64,000 bases of DNA, from NCBI GenBank assembly GCA_050304135.1, contig JBNLDC010000022.1, positions 1 to 64,000 of the forward strand, written 5' to 3'. The stretch is from JAFGNB01 sp050304135 (GTDB lineage Bacteria; Fibrobacterota; Chitinivibrionia; Chitinivibrionales; Chitinispirillaceae). Positions 26,746 through 34,849 of the stretch are shown piece by piece (position 1 is the stretch's first letter; every line of letters starts with the position of its first letter). Made by a program: the position numbers and the translations under genes. The notes below the pieces were generated by a model. The model made no database searches. It was given only the letters and a program-made list of their open reading frames with translations, and was not told where the DNA came from.

Positions 26746-26821
26746 ACACGATCAGGATTATTTTTCATGCCGCACAGGTAACCCGTCAGGTACACTATCA
26801 GGACAGTAAAACAGAGCACCG

Positions 26822-27748
26822 TTACTTCTGTTCCTCCATGGGATCAGGCTGCTCGGCAATAAGCCCCAACTCCTTTCTCAAATAGAGGTCCTTGTTCTTG
26901 TGCAGCTTCCAGTAGGGCAGTCGTTTCACTGCGATAAGTTTCCCCTGTGATCCGTCCGGCTCGCTGAATGCAAGAATGTGATGCGGATAGTCAGCCTCAA
27001 CGGTGACCGAGGTAACCGATTCTCCTGCTTTCCAGGTAAATTCGGATGCCGGTGCACTGCCGATCACCGATTGGTACTTTCCGAGTTTCCGTTTACTGAC
27101 AACTGCAGTGACCGTTGAAACCGGTACATGCTTTTTCCGTCTGCTCCACATTGAAGGAATCATGGTAATCTGTTTTGATTCCCCTACGGCACAAAAGGTT
27201 CCCTGCAGTTCGCGAACAAGCAACCAGAGGTTTTCTTCCGGTATCGGATTCTTACCTGAAGGAACTACATAATCCCGTTCACTTTCTTTCTCGAAATAAC
27301 TGAAGAGTTTTCCTGAATAACCTTCTTTTCTCAGCAGCATTCTGTCGTACACCATCCCACACCACTCCTGACTGCTTAGAGCAACTTTGACAGCAGCTCC
27401 ACGGTGATACGGCCCACTGTTTTCCACCGTCTGAAACACTGATGTTGTAACACTGTAATTATAAATGCCGGTTACGAATTCCCGAACGTCATTGAGTTTT
27501 ATGACTCTGACAATAGAATCGTCGGGGAGACGATTGTCGGGTTTGACCAGTGTGGACTTTCTGAGTGGCTCAGTGACAAAAATCATTACACGCCGACCAC
27601 TGCGTGGTTCACCATACCGTGATTCGGTAAGTTTATAGACGGCGATTTCGCCATTACCGTCGTACCAGCGTTTCTTGAAGCGATTCCCGTCTGCACGCAC
27701 CAGTAGCGCGATACTAAAAATCAGTATACCTGCCATTGACTGTTTCAT
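26822..27748 (-). CDS. Exported protein of a conserved family of unknown function
   Basis: A 308-residue secreted or periplasmic protein. GGAGA precedes the ATG. A signal peptide covers about 1-20. The segment around 27-65 (WYDGNGEIAVYKLTESRYGE...VMIFVTEP) recalls a family widespread in Bacteroidota whose members are sometimes labelled septum formation inhibitor Maf without experimental basis. No catalytic motif or repeats are evident, and the rest looks beta-rich. It lies 42 nt downstream of the peroxiredoxin gene on the same strand and may be cotranscribed. Function unknown. Confidence 0.7.
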   Translation of the reverse strand: MKQSMAGILIFSIALLVRADGNRFKKRWYDGNGEIAVYKLTESRYGEPRSGRRVMIFVTEPLRKSTLVKPDNRLPDDSIVRVIKLNDVREFVTGIYNYSVTTSVFQTVENSGPYHRGAAVKVALSSQEWCGMVYDRMLLRKEGYSGKLFSYFEKESERDYVVPSGKNPIPEENLWLLVRELQGTFCAVGESKQITMIPSMWSRRKKHVPVSTVTAVVSKRKLGKYQSVIGSAPASEFTWKAGESVTSVTVEADYPHHILAFSEPDGSQGKLIAVKRLPYWKLHKNKDLYLRKELGLIAEQPDPMEEQK

Positions 27749-27790
27749 ACCTGTCTCCTGTTCTCTGTTCTCTACATGTGATTCGGATAA

Positions 27791-28441
27791 CTAATCCCGT
27801 AAAGCAGTAGTTTCGATTACCTCCAGTATTTTTTCGGGGTCCAACCGTACCTTGTAATCGGGATCTGAATGGGCAAACCGGATAACCCCGTCGGTACCGA
27901 CCAGAAACACCGCAGGTACCGGCAACATATGGTGTTCCTGTCCGGAGGATTTTTCCAGATTGATCCCGGCTAACCGGTAGGTAAACCGTGTACCGCCGCT
28001 TACGGTAAATGCCAGGCCGAACGCTTTGGCAGCAGCCATACTGCTGTCGGAATATAGTGAATAAGTAAGGGTGTGTTTTTCAATCGTCTTCCGGAGTTCT
28101 TCTGGCCGGTCGGGGCTTACCGCGATAATCTGATATCCTGCGGATAGCACCTGTTTCTCAATTGTCTGTAGCTTCCCTAGGTGAACATTGCAATACGGGC
28201 ACCATCCCCCCCGGTAAAAAATGAGTACCGTCGGTTTCCGCGCGACAATAGCTCTCAACCCCTCGGGTTTTCCGTTGGTATCCGCGACCGATACCTCCGG
28301 TAGGGTATCACCTTTTTTCAAAACTTCCATTGCAGTTTCCTTCTTGTGTTCTTTGGCATTGACCGAAAAAAGATCAAACCGGTTTGGTATCACTACGGAC
28401 AAGCTTACCAGTACTAAAGTGATACAGACTGTTTTTATCAC
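27791..28441 (-). CDS. AhpC/TSA-family peroxiredoxin-like protein, exported
   Basis: A 216-residue thioredoxin-fold protein starting at a GTG with GGGAGG 5 nt upstream. A hydrophobic N-terminus (about 4-20) suggests periplasmic export or anchoring. The core has YRGGWCPYC (Cys-Pro-Tyr-Cys) at the position of the peroxiredoxin peroxidatic cysteine, then AVSPDRPEELRKTIEK and DSSMAAAKAFG, matching the AhpC/TSA Prx-like2 group. It likely reduces peroxides or disulfides in the periplasm. Confidence 0.85.
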   Translation of the reverse strand: MIKTVCITLVLVSLSVVIPNRFDLFSVNAKEHKKETAMEVLKKGDTLPEVSVADTNGKPEGLRAIVARKPTVLIFYRGGWCPYCNVHLGKLQTIEKQVLSAGYQIIAVSPDRPEELRKTIEKHTLTYSLYSDSSMAAAKAFGLAFTVSGGTRFTYRLAGINLEKSSGQEHHMLPVPAVFLVGTDGVIRFAHSDPDYKVRLDPEKILEVIETTALRD

Positions 28442-28494
28442 AACTACCTCCCTTCTTACTTTATCTATTTTATAATAATCACCGTACCGTTATT

Positions 28495-29400
28495 TTACAG
28501 CCCCCCCCCCCACAGTGCAGGTTCATGGTCAATAAGAGGACAGGTAATCCAGAATACAATACACCGATCAGCTTCTCGGGATTCCTCTTCCAGATAATCA
28601 AGCAGATGAATTGTATGGACAGGATCGAGCCACACACCGGTATTTGCGTGAAACCATCGTGCTTTCTCCCTGTATTCCGACCATGAAACATGCCTGGCAG
28701 GTTTCAATACTACCGGAAGGTTTCTCCGGTACCTGCCGGTCAGAAGTCTGTTGGTCAGCGGATTACCGGTCATCACCCCAACAAATCGATTCCTGTCCAT
28801 GTTGGCATTTTCTTCCAGAAAACCGTCAAGCATCGTTCCTGATGCTATCGGAAACAGATGGGTGGTTCTCTCCGTTTTTGGATTTTTCTCCGATAGGTAG
28901 CCATTGACTTCACGGAGTGCGACTGCAAAAGGATTGGGAGAAACCTGCACATGCCCGCCAACCCCGAGTGCCGCCACACCGGGAAAAAACCCGAGGAGTT
29001 TGAGCACCGGAATCTGCAGTACCGCCGGTCCGGAAAAAACGTTTACATGTGTATCCGCCAGATACTCATTACGAATCGACTGAGAGTAGGGATTTGTTTT
29101 CCGCAGAGTTTCAAGAAAGACAACGCGCCTGATACGGTTTGTATACGCTGCAGTATTCCTGAAAGCCTGTACAACCTTGAAGGTATGCGCACCGGGATCC
29201 GACATTGCCACAACGGTATGAGCGTTCGGGTGACGACCGAACCATGCTTCAAGTCGGCGGACCTTGTTGCCTCCGGCAGGCTGCAGAAGGTCCTCCCGTT
29301 TGAGGTATATTTCTCCTGCGACACCTGGCAGATGTACTTTTTCCAAAGGTGAAGCTTTAGAGAAACCGACGGTGAATGACACCGAAGCTTTTTGCCGCAT
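28495..29400 (-). CDS. PLP-dependent enzyme, ACC deaminase/D-cysteine desulfhydrase-like
   Basis: A 301-residue fold-type-II PLP enzyme. The LKREDLLQPAGGNKVRRLE segment carries the Schiff-base Lys46, as in ACC deaminase, D-cysteine desulfhydrase and related enzymes. The glycine-rich phosphate loop is probably SGTMLDG near 190. It is the last gene of a three-gene operon after a flavin oxidoreductase (44-nt overlap) and an Lgt-like membrane protein. GGGGA precedes the ATG. The last codons lie in a run of 11 G (28501-28511): the present frame ends Gly-Gly-Gly-Leu, while a slip extends the chain by several residues. Substrate unknown; a D-amino-acid or cysteine-like substrate is possible. Confidence 0.75.
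   Translation of the reverse strand: MRQKASVSFTVGFSKASPLEKVHLPGVAGEIYLKREDLLQPAGGNKVRRLEAWFGRHPNAHTVVAMSDPGAHTFKVVQAFRNTAAYTNRIRRVVFLETLRKTNPYSQSIRNEYLADTHVNVFSGPAVLQIPVLKLLGFFPGVAALGVGGHVQVSPNPFAVALREVNGYLSEKNPKTERTTHLFPIASGTMLDGFLEENANMDRNRFVGVMTGNPLTNRLLTGRYRRNLPVVLKPARHVSWSEYREKARWFHANTGVWLDPVHTIHLLDYLEEESREADRCIVFWITCPLIDHEPALWGGGL
28501..28511 (-). repeat. Homopolymer G11 tract at the end of the PLP-enzyme gene
   Basis: Eleven consecutive C on the plus strand (G on the coding strand) span the last codons of the 28495-29400 gene. Tracts of this length are slippage-prone. A one-base change would replace the final Leu and stop with about seven further residues ending at 28479. Confidence 0.9.
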
Positions 29401-30490
29401 GATAGGTCCCCATGATAAACCGTAATGCCGGCCCGTGTGACGGCTCGGCTATACCACCGGTCAAATACAAATTCGGAATGGTGGTTTCAAACCTGAACGA
29501 AAGCCGTGGAACACCTCTCCTTACTGCTACCGTATTCCTGATTTCTTCACTTAAAAACGGCATGGAATCCATCGAATACCGGTACCCGGTTGCCGCGACG
29601 ATAGCATCAAAATCTTTCTGAAGTGCCGATGAATGTATTGTCCCCGATTTTCCCCTGGTCAACCCAAGGTCGTCAAGATCGCCACGTATCTGCTCGACCT
29701 CCTTCCGGGTCACCACCGTTTTCATATCAGGAGTGATGGTTGACTCAACAAACTTTTTAGCCAGTATGCGTTTGACTGACTCAGGAATAAAAAAGAAGAG
29801 TGGTGAAATCCTGAGCACAAAATTGAACACCGGAGTCGGCAGGTTGATTGGTTCGTTGAAGAACACGGGGGGATGACGAACCAGCCAGGTAACGTTGTTG
29901 CCCGTTGAAAGCGCGGCAATTGCCTCGGCTGCCGATTGCCCTGCACCCGCTACCAGGACGTTTTTTCCCTTCATCCCCTGAATGCGTTTAGTATACCAGG
30001 CGTGTACGACAGAATCAGATGGAAAGGTTTCAAGCACCGGCGGCAGAAAACGGTGTGATTCGATGCCGGTAGCGACAATAACATGTTCCGCATTGAAAGC
30101 TTCACCATTCCCACATAAAATCCGGAAACCGCCATCGGTACGGTTTACCCGAGTGACATATACCGACTCAATCTCATAGGGTAATTTCCCGAGTGTATCA
30201 CGCAGATAGTCTCTGAAGATATCTACCGGAATCCGCTTTTTAAGAATTGCATCGGCATCCTCCGGATGGGTTCTTTTAAGGTATGCACGAAAGGAATATC
30301 GACGGTCAGGAGCATATACCTCGCTGGTATGCCAGTCGGAACGGATCGCCATATTGTCCTGCGTATGATCGAACCAGAGTGAGAATGGTTTTCCGAAAAT
30401 GCGGAAACATACCCTCCTCGCATGCAATTCATTGGCGATACTTACTCCATAGGGTCCGCTGCCTATAATGGCCACTTTGACATCCGACAT
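29357..30490 (-). CDS. FAD/NAD(P)-binding oxidoreductase (flavin monooxygenase-like)
   Basis: A 377-residue cytoplasmic flavoprotein. An N-terminal GSGPYG motif (residues 11-16) binds FAD, and a second Rossmann motif GAGQSA (about 181-186) binds NAD(P)H. The ATG-type motif is ATGYRYS (near 305), followed by a C-terminal LYLTGG. The layout matches the lysine/ornithine N-monooxygenase-like and SidA/YpdA-like groups rather than classical thioredoxin reductases; there is no Cys-x2-Cys redox pair. It overlaps the Lgt-like gene by one base (TGATG), with GGGGA upstream, and overlaps the PLP gene by 44 nt. It could hydroxylate or oxidise a small N- or S-containing substrate. Confidence 0.8.
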   Translation of the reverse strand: MSDVKVAIIGSGPYGVSIANELHARRVCFRIFGKPFSLWFDHTQDNMAIRSDWHTSEVYAPDRRYSFRAYLKRTHPEDADAILKKRIPVDIFRDYLRDTLGKLPYEIESVYVTRVNRTDGGFRILCGNGEAFNAEHVIVATGIESHRFLPPVLETFPSDSVVHAWYTKRIQGMKGKNVLVAGAGQSAAEAIAALSTGNNVTWLVRHPPVFFNEPINLPTPVFNFVLRISPLFFFIPESVKRILAKKFVESTITPDMKTVVTRKEVEQIRGDLDDLGLTRGKSGTIHSSALQKDFDAIVAATGYRYSMDSMPFLSEEIRNTVAVRRGVPRLSFRFETTIPNLYLTGGIAEPSHGPALRFIMGTYHAAKSFGVIHRRFL

Positions 30491-31548
30491 CAGAGTTCCC
30501 CTGTCGGCGATTGAAACGATTCATGTGCGCTGAGCTCGCGTCTCCGGAGAGGTGCTGCCGCGGGAATCGGAAAAGTGCCCAGTCGATTTCCGTGAATGCC
30601 GTACCCCAGGAAAATCAAGAGTCCAACTGCCATTATCACTCCGGTAAACGGAGGTACCATCGATAAAAAGGTTATGGTGGCAAAAGGCGAAACAGTTGTA
30701 GTAAGTGGCAGTAGCTGCAGAAAATCATTATCAATGAAATGTAATATCAGCGCGAGTACTCCTGAACTCAGTGCCATCAGTATGGCGGTATACCAGGTTG
30801 TCCAGTTCCTCCCTTCATGATGAATCAGATCAAACCGGACCTGCTCCACCACCATACGGGTCACTCCATGCCATATCAGGAATGCAATAAAAACAAAACC
30901 GACGGGAAGTTTCGGTAACATCACCCAAATAGCTACAAAAAGAATGAGGTGGAGCCCTGCCAGGTACAATTGTGTCGGATGCACTCTGACGCCCCGTAAC
31001 TGTGGTTTCCACCGTACAATTTTTGAATCGGCATTCATATAACTGACCCCCGGCCCCCTGGTTACCGGTTTACCGAAACAGCATCCGTAGTTGAAACAAC
31101 CGAGCCGTCCTATCACCTGGCCGATAAGACCACCCCAGCAAAGCGCATCTGCCAGCAGCGAAAAAGAAATACCCGTTTCCCTGGCGACAACAATCAACCA
31201 GAGTGTTGCTCCGATAACACCACCCTGCATATAAAATCCTGTCTCTTTAATATATTTGACCGGATTTTTCCAGAATTTTTTTCCAAGTGCAACCCAGTGA
31301 AACACCTTTGCACCACCCCAGACAAGAACACCCCCCAGCAGATACAAGCTGAACGAAATTACCAGTGGAGAGACCCCATGCAGACTTAGAAACCATCCGA
31401 AAAACAGCAGCATCACCATTGTTTCGAGTGAGGCGAACACGCCAAATCCCACGATCGTAACCGTTTTTGACCTGAACAGTACCGGATGATCCTTAAGAAA
31501 TCGCATCGGCTCCCAGAGTGCTCTGGACAATGGTCTGAGATAGTGCAT
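30490..31548 (-). CDS. Lgt-like integral membrane transferase with altered active-site residues
   Basis: A 352-residue membrane protein with about 7-8 helices, preceded by GGGAGG. The central part resembles prolipoprotein diacylglyceryl transferase: YMQGGVIGA (about 106-114) corresponds to the FHGGL motif, GRLGCFNYGCCFG (147-159) to the GRxGNFxNGExxG signature, then HPTQLY and VEQVRFD. The essential His of Lgt is Gln108 here and the Asn/Glu of the signature are replaced by Cys residues (151, 156, 157). A true lipoprotein-modifying role is therefore unlikely; another lipid- or isoprenoid-linked transfer is more probable. It heads an operon with a flavin oxidoreductase and a PLP enzyme, 1.2 kb from an arsenosugar operon. 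Confidence 0.75.
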   Translation of the reverse strand: MHYLRPLSRALWEPMRFLKDHPVLFRSKTVTIVGFGVFASLETMVMLLFFGWFLSLHGVSPLVISFSLYLLGGVLVWGGAKVFHWVALGKKFWKNPVKYIKETGFYMQGGVIGATLWLIVVARETGISFSLLADALCWGGLIGQVIGRLGCFNYGCCFGKPVTRGPGVSYMNADSKIVRWKPQLRGVRVHPTQLYLAGLHLILFVAIWVMLPKLPVGFVFIAFLIWHGVTRMVVEQVRFDLIHHEGRNWTTWYTAILMALSSGVLALILHFIDNDFLQLLPLTTTVSPFATITFLSMVPPFTGVIMAVGLLIFLGYGIHGNRLGTFPIPAAAPLRRRELSAHESFQSPTGEL

Positions 31549-31748
31549 TATATCCTCCCGAGAATTACTTGTTCATTGTTCACAAGATTAGTCGATTATG
31601 TATGAACCGACCTTACATTTTTTGGGAGATTTCTGAGATTTTCCAGCGACAACCTTAAGAAATAAAAGCTGTGTGGAATCAAAAACCCAGGCATTACAAA
31701 ACCAGGTCCGATGCGACGTAACGTTGTCTTGCTATGGAATTCTACAAC

Positions 31749-32024
31749 TCAGCGGTGTTTTTTTAAAAGAGATTTGATTCGCTCCCGCGACTCCTCGGAG
31801 AGCCGTTCGGAAGCGACAAAAGGATGGATTTCATTATAACCGGGAGCGATTTTCTGAATCAGCGAATGGATAATTCTCAGCTGTTTGCGATATCGGTAAC
31901 AGCTTTTGCACATTACGCCGTGAACCTTCATCCTCATCCGTAACCCGCGCGGCAGGCGGACTTCGAACTCCCGGGAAGAAAGAAGCGCCACCTCCCTGCA
32001 GGTAAGCAGCAATTTTGTCAGCAT
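31749..32024 (-). CDS. Small zinc-finger anti-sigma-like protein
   Basis: A 91-residue protein with GGAGGG 6 nt before the ATG at 32024; the gene overlaps the ECF sigma gene by 7 nt. The pattern Cys-x(24-28)-HGVMCKSC with a preceding conserved Leu-Thr-Cys-Arg-Glu helix resembles the zf-HC2 domain of anti-sigma factors (His-x3-Cys-x2-Cys). There is no transmembrane helix, so it would be a soluble ZAS-type anti-sigma factor. Redox- or metal-linked release of the sigma factor is plausible from the zinc-binding motif and the nearby thiol and arsenic genes. Confidence 0.75.
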   Translation of the reverse strand: MLTKLLLTCREVALLSSREFEVRLPRGLRMRMKVHGVMCKSCYRYRKQLRIIHSLIQKIAPGYNEIHPFVASERLSEESRERIKSLLKKHR

Positions 32025-32590
32025 GACGGACCCTCCCTGAACCAGTTCACATCGAGACAATCCCGCAATTTTTTCCGTGCCCGATGGAGCAGAACCCAGA
32101 GATTTGTCGAAGTGATTCCGCCATCCTTACAGATTTCTTCGGTAGCGTACCCATCGACCTCCCTGAGGAGGAATACCTGGCGTTGTATCTGAGGTAACCC
32201 TGCAAGACAATCCTTCAGGGTGGCTGCAAACTCTTTTCTTGAGAGTTCGCTGTCGGGAAGTTCCGACCACGGTTCAAGCTGCCGCCGCCATTCGCCTTTT
32301 GCAGTGAAAGCTGCATCAACATCATCGGTTGTGTCAATGCTGGAGTTTTGCTTACCGTATTTATGCCGGTAGTAATCGAGAATCTTATGCTTGAGAATAC
32401 CGAGAAGCCAGGTCTGCTCAGACGATTGAGCAGCGAAACCGGTAGCTGATTTAATTGCGGCGATGAAGGTCTCCTGTACCAGATCTTCCGCAGCCTCCCG
32501 GTCATTTACGCGAAAAAGTGCAACTCTGAACAGCAGATCACCGTAGCGATCAACCCATAGGTCAGAATCTGTAACGTCGGTCTGTTTCAA
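32018..32590 (-). CDS. ECF-type RNA polymerase sigma factor
   Basis: A 190-residue sigma70-family protein starting at a TTG with GGGAG 4 nt upstream. Region 2 (about 12-80) includes LFRVALFRVNDREAAEDLVQETF and the -10-reading helix. Region 4 (about 125-180) has LAGLPQIQRQVFLLREVDGYATEEIC and a helix-turn-helix ending in LHRARKKLRDCL. Regions 1 and 3 are absent, as in ECF factors. It is cotranscribed with a zf-HC2-type anti-sigma gene and is divergent from the arsenosugar operon, which may be one of its targets. Confidence 0.93.
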   Translation of the reverse strand: MKQTDVTDSDLWVDRYGDLLFRVALFRVNDREAAEDLVQETFIAAIKSATGFAAQSSEQTWLLGILKHKILDYYRHKYGKQNSSIDTTDDVDAAFTAKGEWRRQLEPWSELPDSELSRKEFAATLKDCLAGLPQIQRQVFLLREVDGYATEEICKDGGITSTNLWVLLHRARKKLRDCLDVNWFREGPSC

Positions 32591-32704
32591 CGGTCTCCCG
32601 AATCATTGGAATGAAAAAGCAGTAAAAGGTGATCAAATACCACCGCGACAGTTTATCCTGTTCAGACTCACACCAAATATAGTAGTTTTCTTTCTGTTAA
32701 AACA

Positions 32705-32733
32705 TTTTTCAGGTAAATCCACCTGATTATAAT
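32705..32733 (+). promoter_or_regulatory. Putative promoter and operator of the arsenosugar operon
   Basis: A consensus -10 TATAAT (32728-32733) lies 65 nt before the first arsenosugar gene. The -35 at 17-nt spacing (TTTTTC) is poor, so an activator or alternative sigma may be needed. A dyad CAGGT-aaatcc-ACCTG (32710-32725) sits between the two boxes and could be an operator. It differs from the arsR-site dyad at 39951. Confidence 0.4.
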
Positions 32734-32797
32734 AATTTTTCTGGATGTGTAATGAATTCACCGGGTACCACGACAAACAGTTTAAAGGAACGTTGCC

Positions 32798-33133
32798 ATG
32801 TCCACTCACTATTACGATAAAAAAGATCTCGCGGACTTTCCCAACATCGGAGAATATGCGCCGGAACAGGGAAAAGCGTTCTTTGACTATTATGGAAATG
32901 CCACTTCCGCCGGGACACTTACCGAACGGGAGAAATCCCTGATCGCGCTGGCAGTAGCGACAACACGTCACTGCCCCTACTGTATCGATGCGTACACCGC
33001 TAAATGTCTGTCGCTCGGGATTTCAAACGACGAGATGATGGAAGCGGTGCATGTCGGCGCAGCAATGGTTGCCGGTGATGTTCTGGCACATGCGACACAA
33101 ATGCGTAAAATCATTAAAAAGAAAGAAATGTAG
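32798..33133 (+). CDS. Arsenosugar-biosynthesis-associated peroxidase-like protein (CMD family)
   Basis: A 111-residue carboxymuconolactone-decarboxylase-fold protein. AAGGA precedes the ATG. The AhpD-like redox motif is HCPYCIDAY (Cys-Pro-Tyr-Cys) followed by the conserved His-containing helix GISNDEMMEAVHVGAAM. This is the form of the small peroxidase-like protein regularly encoded just before arsS in arsenosugar clusters, where it may reduce or protect trivalent arsenicals. The next gene begins one base after its stop. Confidence 0.88.
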   Translation: MSTHYYDKKDLADFPNIGEYAPEQGKAFFDYYGNATSAGTLTEREKSLIALAVATTRHCPYCIDAYTAKCLSLGISNDEMMEAVHVGAAMVAGDVLAHATQMRKIIKKKEM

Positions 33134-33134
33134 T

Positions 33135-34124
33135 ATGACATCCACCCCGTCCTGCCTATGGGAAGGTCCTCCCTTTGCGCACCGGCTCGAACAGTCGAAC
33201 CTGACGCCGTTCCGTGCCCGTTCGATTGAAATTCTACAGGTAAATGTCGGCCGCCGCTGCAATCTGGCGTGCAAACACTGTCATCTGGCTGCCGGTCCCG
33301 ATCGGACGGAAAGTATGTCGTGGAAAGTACTTGAACGCTGTCTTGAAATAGCCCGGTATCCGTCGATCACCACGATTGATATTACCGGTGGGGCTCCGGA
33401 GCTCCATCCGGATATCGACAAATTCATTGCACTCGCCTCCCGGCTCGGCAAACGACTTATTGTCCGTTCAAATCTGGTTATTCTTGATGAATCGCCGTAT
33501 GCCCGGTTTATAGAATTGTATAAGAAACATGGTGTTGAACTTGTCGGCTCACTTCCGGATCTGCATTCCGATAAAAATGATCGTCAGCGCGGGAAGGGAG
33601 CGTTCAGCCGGGCTGTAGCAGTTCTCAGAAAACTGAACCGGTGCGGTTATGGTGTCGAAAATTCCGGACTGCCGCTTGATCTTGTACATAATCCGGTGGG
33701 TGCCTTTCTACCCGGTGCACAGCAGAGTATGGAAACTGAATACCGACGCAAGCTTCTTAATGAATACGACATTCAATTTTCACAACTGTTCTGCCTGGCA
33801 AACAATCCAACGGGAAGATATCTGGACTACCTTATCCATAGTGACAACTATACCGACTATATGGATGAGTTATCCAATTCTTTTAACGCCGGTGCCGCCA
33901 AAAATGCAATGTGCCGACTGCTGCTGTCGGTAGGATGGGACGGTACCTTATACGACTGCGATTTCAACCAGGCACTCGGCTGTCCGGTCAATCACGGTGC
34001 ACCTGCTCATATAGACGGTTTTAATGCAGCGATACTTGAAAACCGGGAAATCATCGTGGGCAATCACTGTTACGCCTGCACGGCAGGGGCTGGTTCTTCA
34101 TGCCAGGGGGCGACATCCGAATGA
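33135..34124 (+). CDS. arsS: Arsenosugar biosynthesis radical SAM protein ArsS
   Basis: A 329-residue radical SAM enzyme. The cluster motif is Cys42-x3-Cys46-x2-Cys49 (CNLACKHC), followed by HLAAGPDR and ITGGAPELHP. The C-terminal DUF3641 half contains NPVGAFLPGAQ, FCLANNPTGRYLDYL and further Cys (CDFNQALGC, CYACTAGAGSSC) that probably bind auxiliary clusters. ArsS joins the adenosyl group of SAM to dimethylarsenic, forming 5'-deoxy-5'-dimethylarsinoyl-adenosine, the arsenosugar precursor. The start at 33135 is one base after the upstream stop. It overlaps the DUF547 gene by 4 nt. The methyltransferase ArsM that supplies dimethylarsenic is not encoded in the window. Confidence 0.95.
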   Translation: MTSTPSCLWEGPPFAHRLEQSNLTPFRARSIEILQVNVGRRCNLACKHCHLAAGPDRTESMSWKVLERCLEIARYPSITTIDITGGAPELHPDIDKFIALASRLGKRLIVRSNLVILDESPYARFIELYKKHGVELVGSLPDLHSDKNDRQRGKGAFSRAVAVLRKLNRCGYGVENSGLPLDLVHNPVGAFLPGAQQSMETEYRRKLLNEYDIQFSQLFCLANNPTGRYLDYLIHSDNYTDYMDELSNSFNAGAAKNAMCRLLLSVGWDGTLYDCDFNQALGCPVNHGAPAHIDGFNAAILENREIIVGNHCYACTAGAGSSCQGATSE

Positions 34125-34849
34125 AGGTACTTTCGAAAGCAGGCGGCACCTTACTGTTGATTGTTTTTTGCGTACGGCTTACAGCAGCGTTTGACACCAC
34201 CTTCACCAATGCGGATTCATTTCTCCAGCGGTATGTATGCAATGGAGGTGTCGATTACACTGCAGCTGCAAAGGATACCAGCCTCGGAAGTATTCTTACT
34301 GAATTCGCCCGACTGCCCGCAGCATCGTTCAAAGCGTACAGTCGCAACCTCCGCCTAGCAACCCTGATCAACCTGTACAATCTTGCAACCATCAAACTGA
34401 TCATTAATGAGTATCCGGTTTCGTCCATCAAGGATATCGACAAGGCATGGAGCAGAAAATGGATCGCATTCGGGGGCACAACCGTTTCGCTGAACCAGAT
34501 TGAACACACCATGATCCGTAAACAATACAATGAACCGCTGATTCATTTCGCACTCGTTTGTGCCGCGAAGAGTTGCCCGGCACTGCGTGACGGGGCGTTT
34601 ACCGCCGCAGCACTTGATCAGCAGCTCCGAAATGCTGCAAGCGCATTTCTCAGCGATACAGAAAAAAACAGCATCAGCCAACAGCGCATGCGCATTTCGA
34701 AAATCTTTTTATGGTATGGTGGAGACTTCAAGCCCCGTTACAGCGGTGTGGAACAGTTCATTAGACAGACAATGCATCTTGACGGCACCTATGCGATAGA
34801 CTACCTCCCCTATGACTGGTCACTCAACAAAACGGACTGCTCTGAATGA
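34121..34849 (+). CDS. Exported DUF547 protein
   Basis: A 242-residue periplasmic protein; the ATG overlaps the arsS stop (ATGA). A signal peptide covers about 1-22. The DUF547 core shows NLRLATLINLYNLATIKLII, SLNQIEHTMIRKQYNEPLIHFALVCAAKSCPAL and a late FLWYGGDF. DUF547 resembles transglutaminase-like/papain-fold proteins: the Cys of CAAKSCP and the His of IHFAL could form part of an active site. DUF547 genes recur in arsenosugar clusters, but their reaction is unknown. Confidence 0.88.
   Translation: MKVLSKAGGTLLLIVFCVRLTAAFDTTFTNADSFLQRYVCNGGVDYTAAAKDTSLGSILTEFARLPAASFKAYSRNLRLATLINLYNLATIKLIINEYPVSSIKDIDKAWSRKWIAFGGTTVSLNQIEHTMIRKQYNEPLIHFALVCAAKSCPALRDGAFTAAALDQQLRNAASAFLSDTEKNSISQQRMRISKIFLWYGGDFKPRYSGVEQFIRQTMHLDGTYAIDYLPYDWSLNKTDCSE

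Noticed and set aside
26822..27748. Annotation as septum formation inhibitor Maf
   Set aside because: The protein has a signal peptide and none of the Maf nucleotide pyrophosphatase motifs; the label in related proteins appears to be a database error.
30490..31548. Annotation as a true prolipoprotein diacylglyceryl transferase (lgt)
   Set aside because: The catalytic His position is Gln and signature Asn/Glu are Cys; only the fold family is supported.
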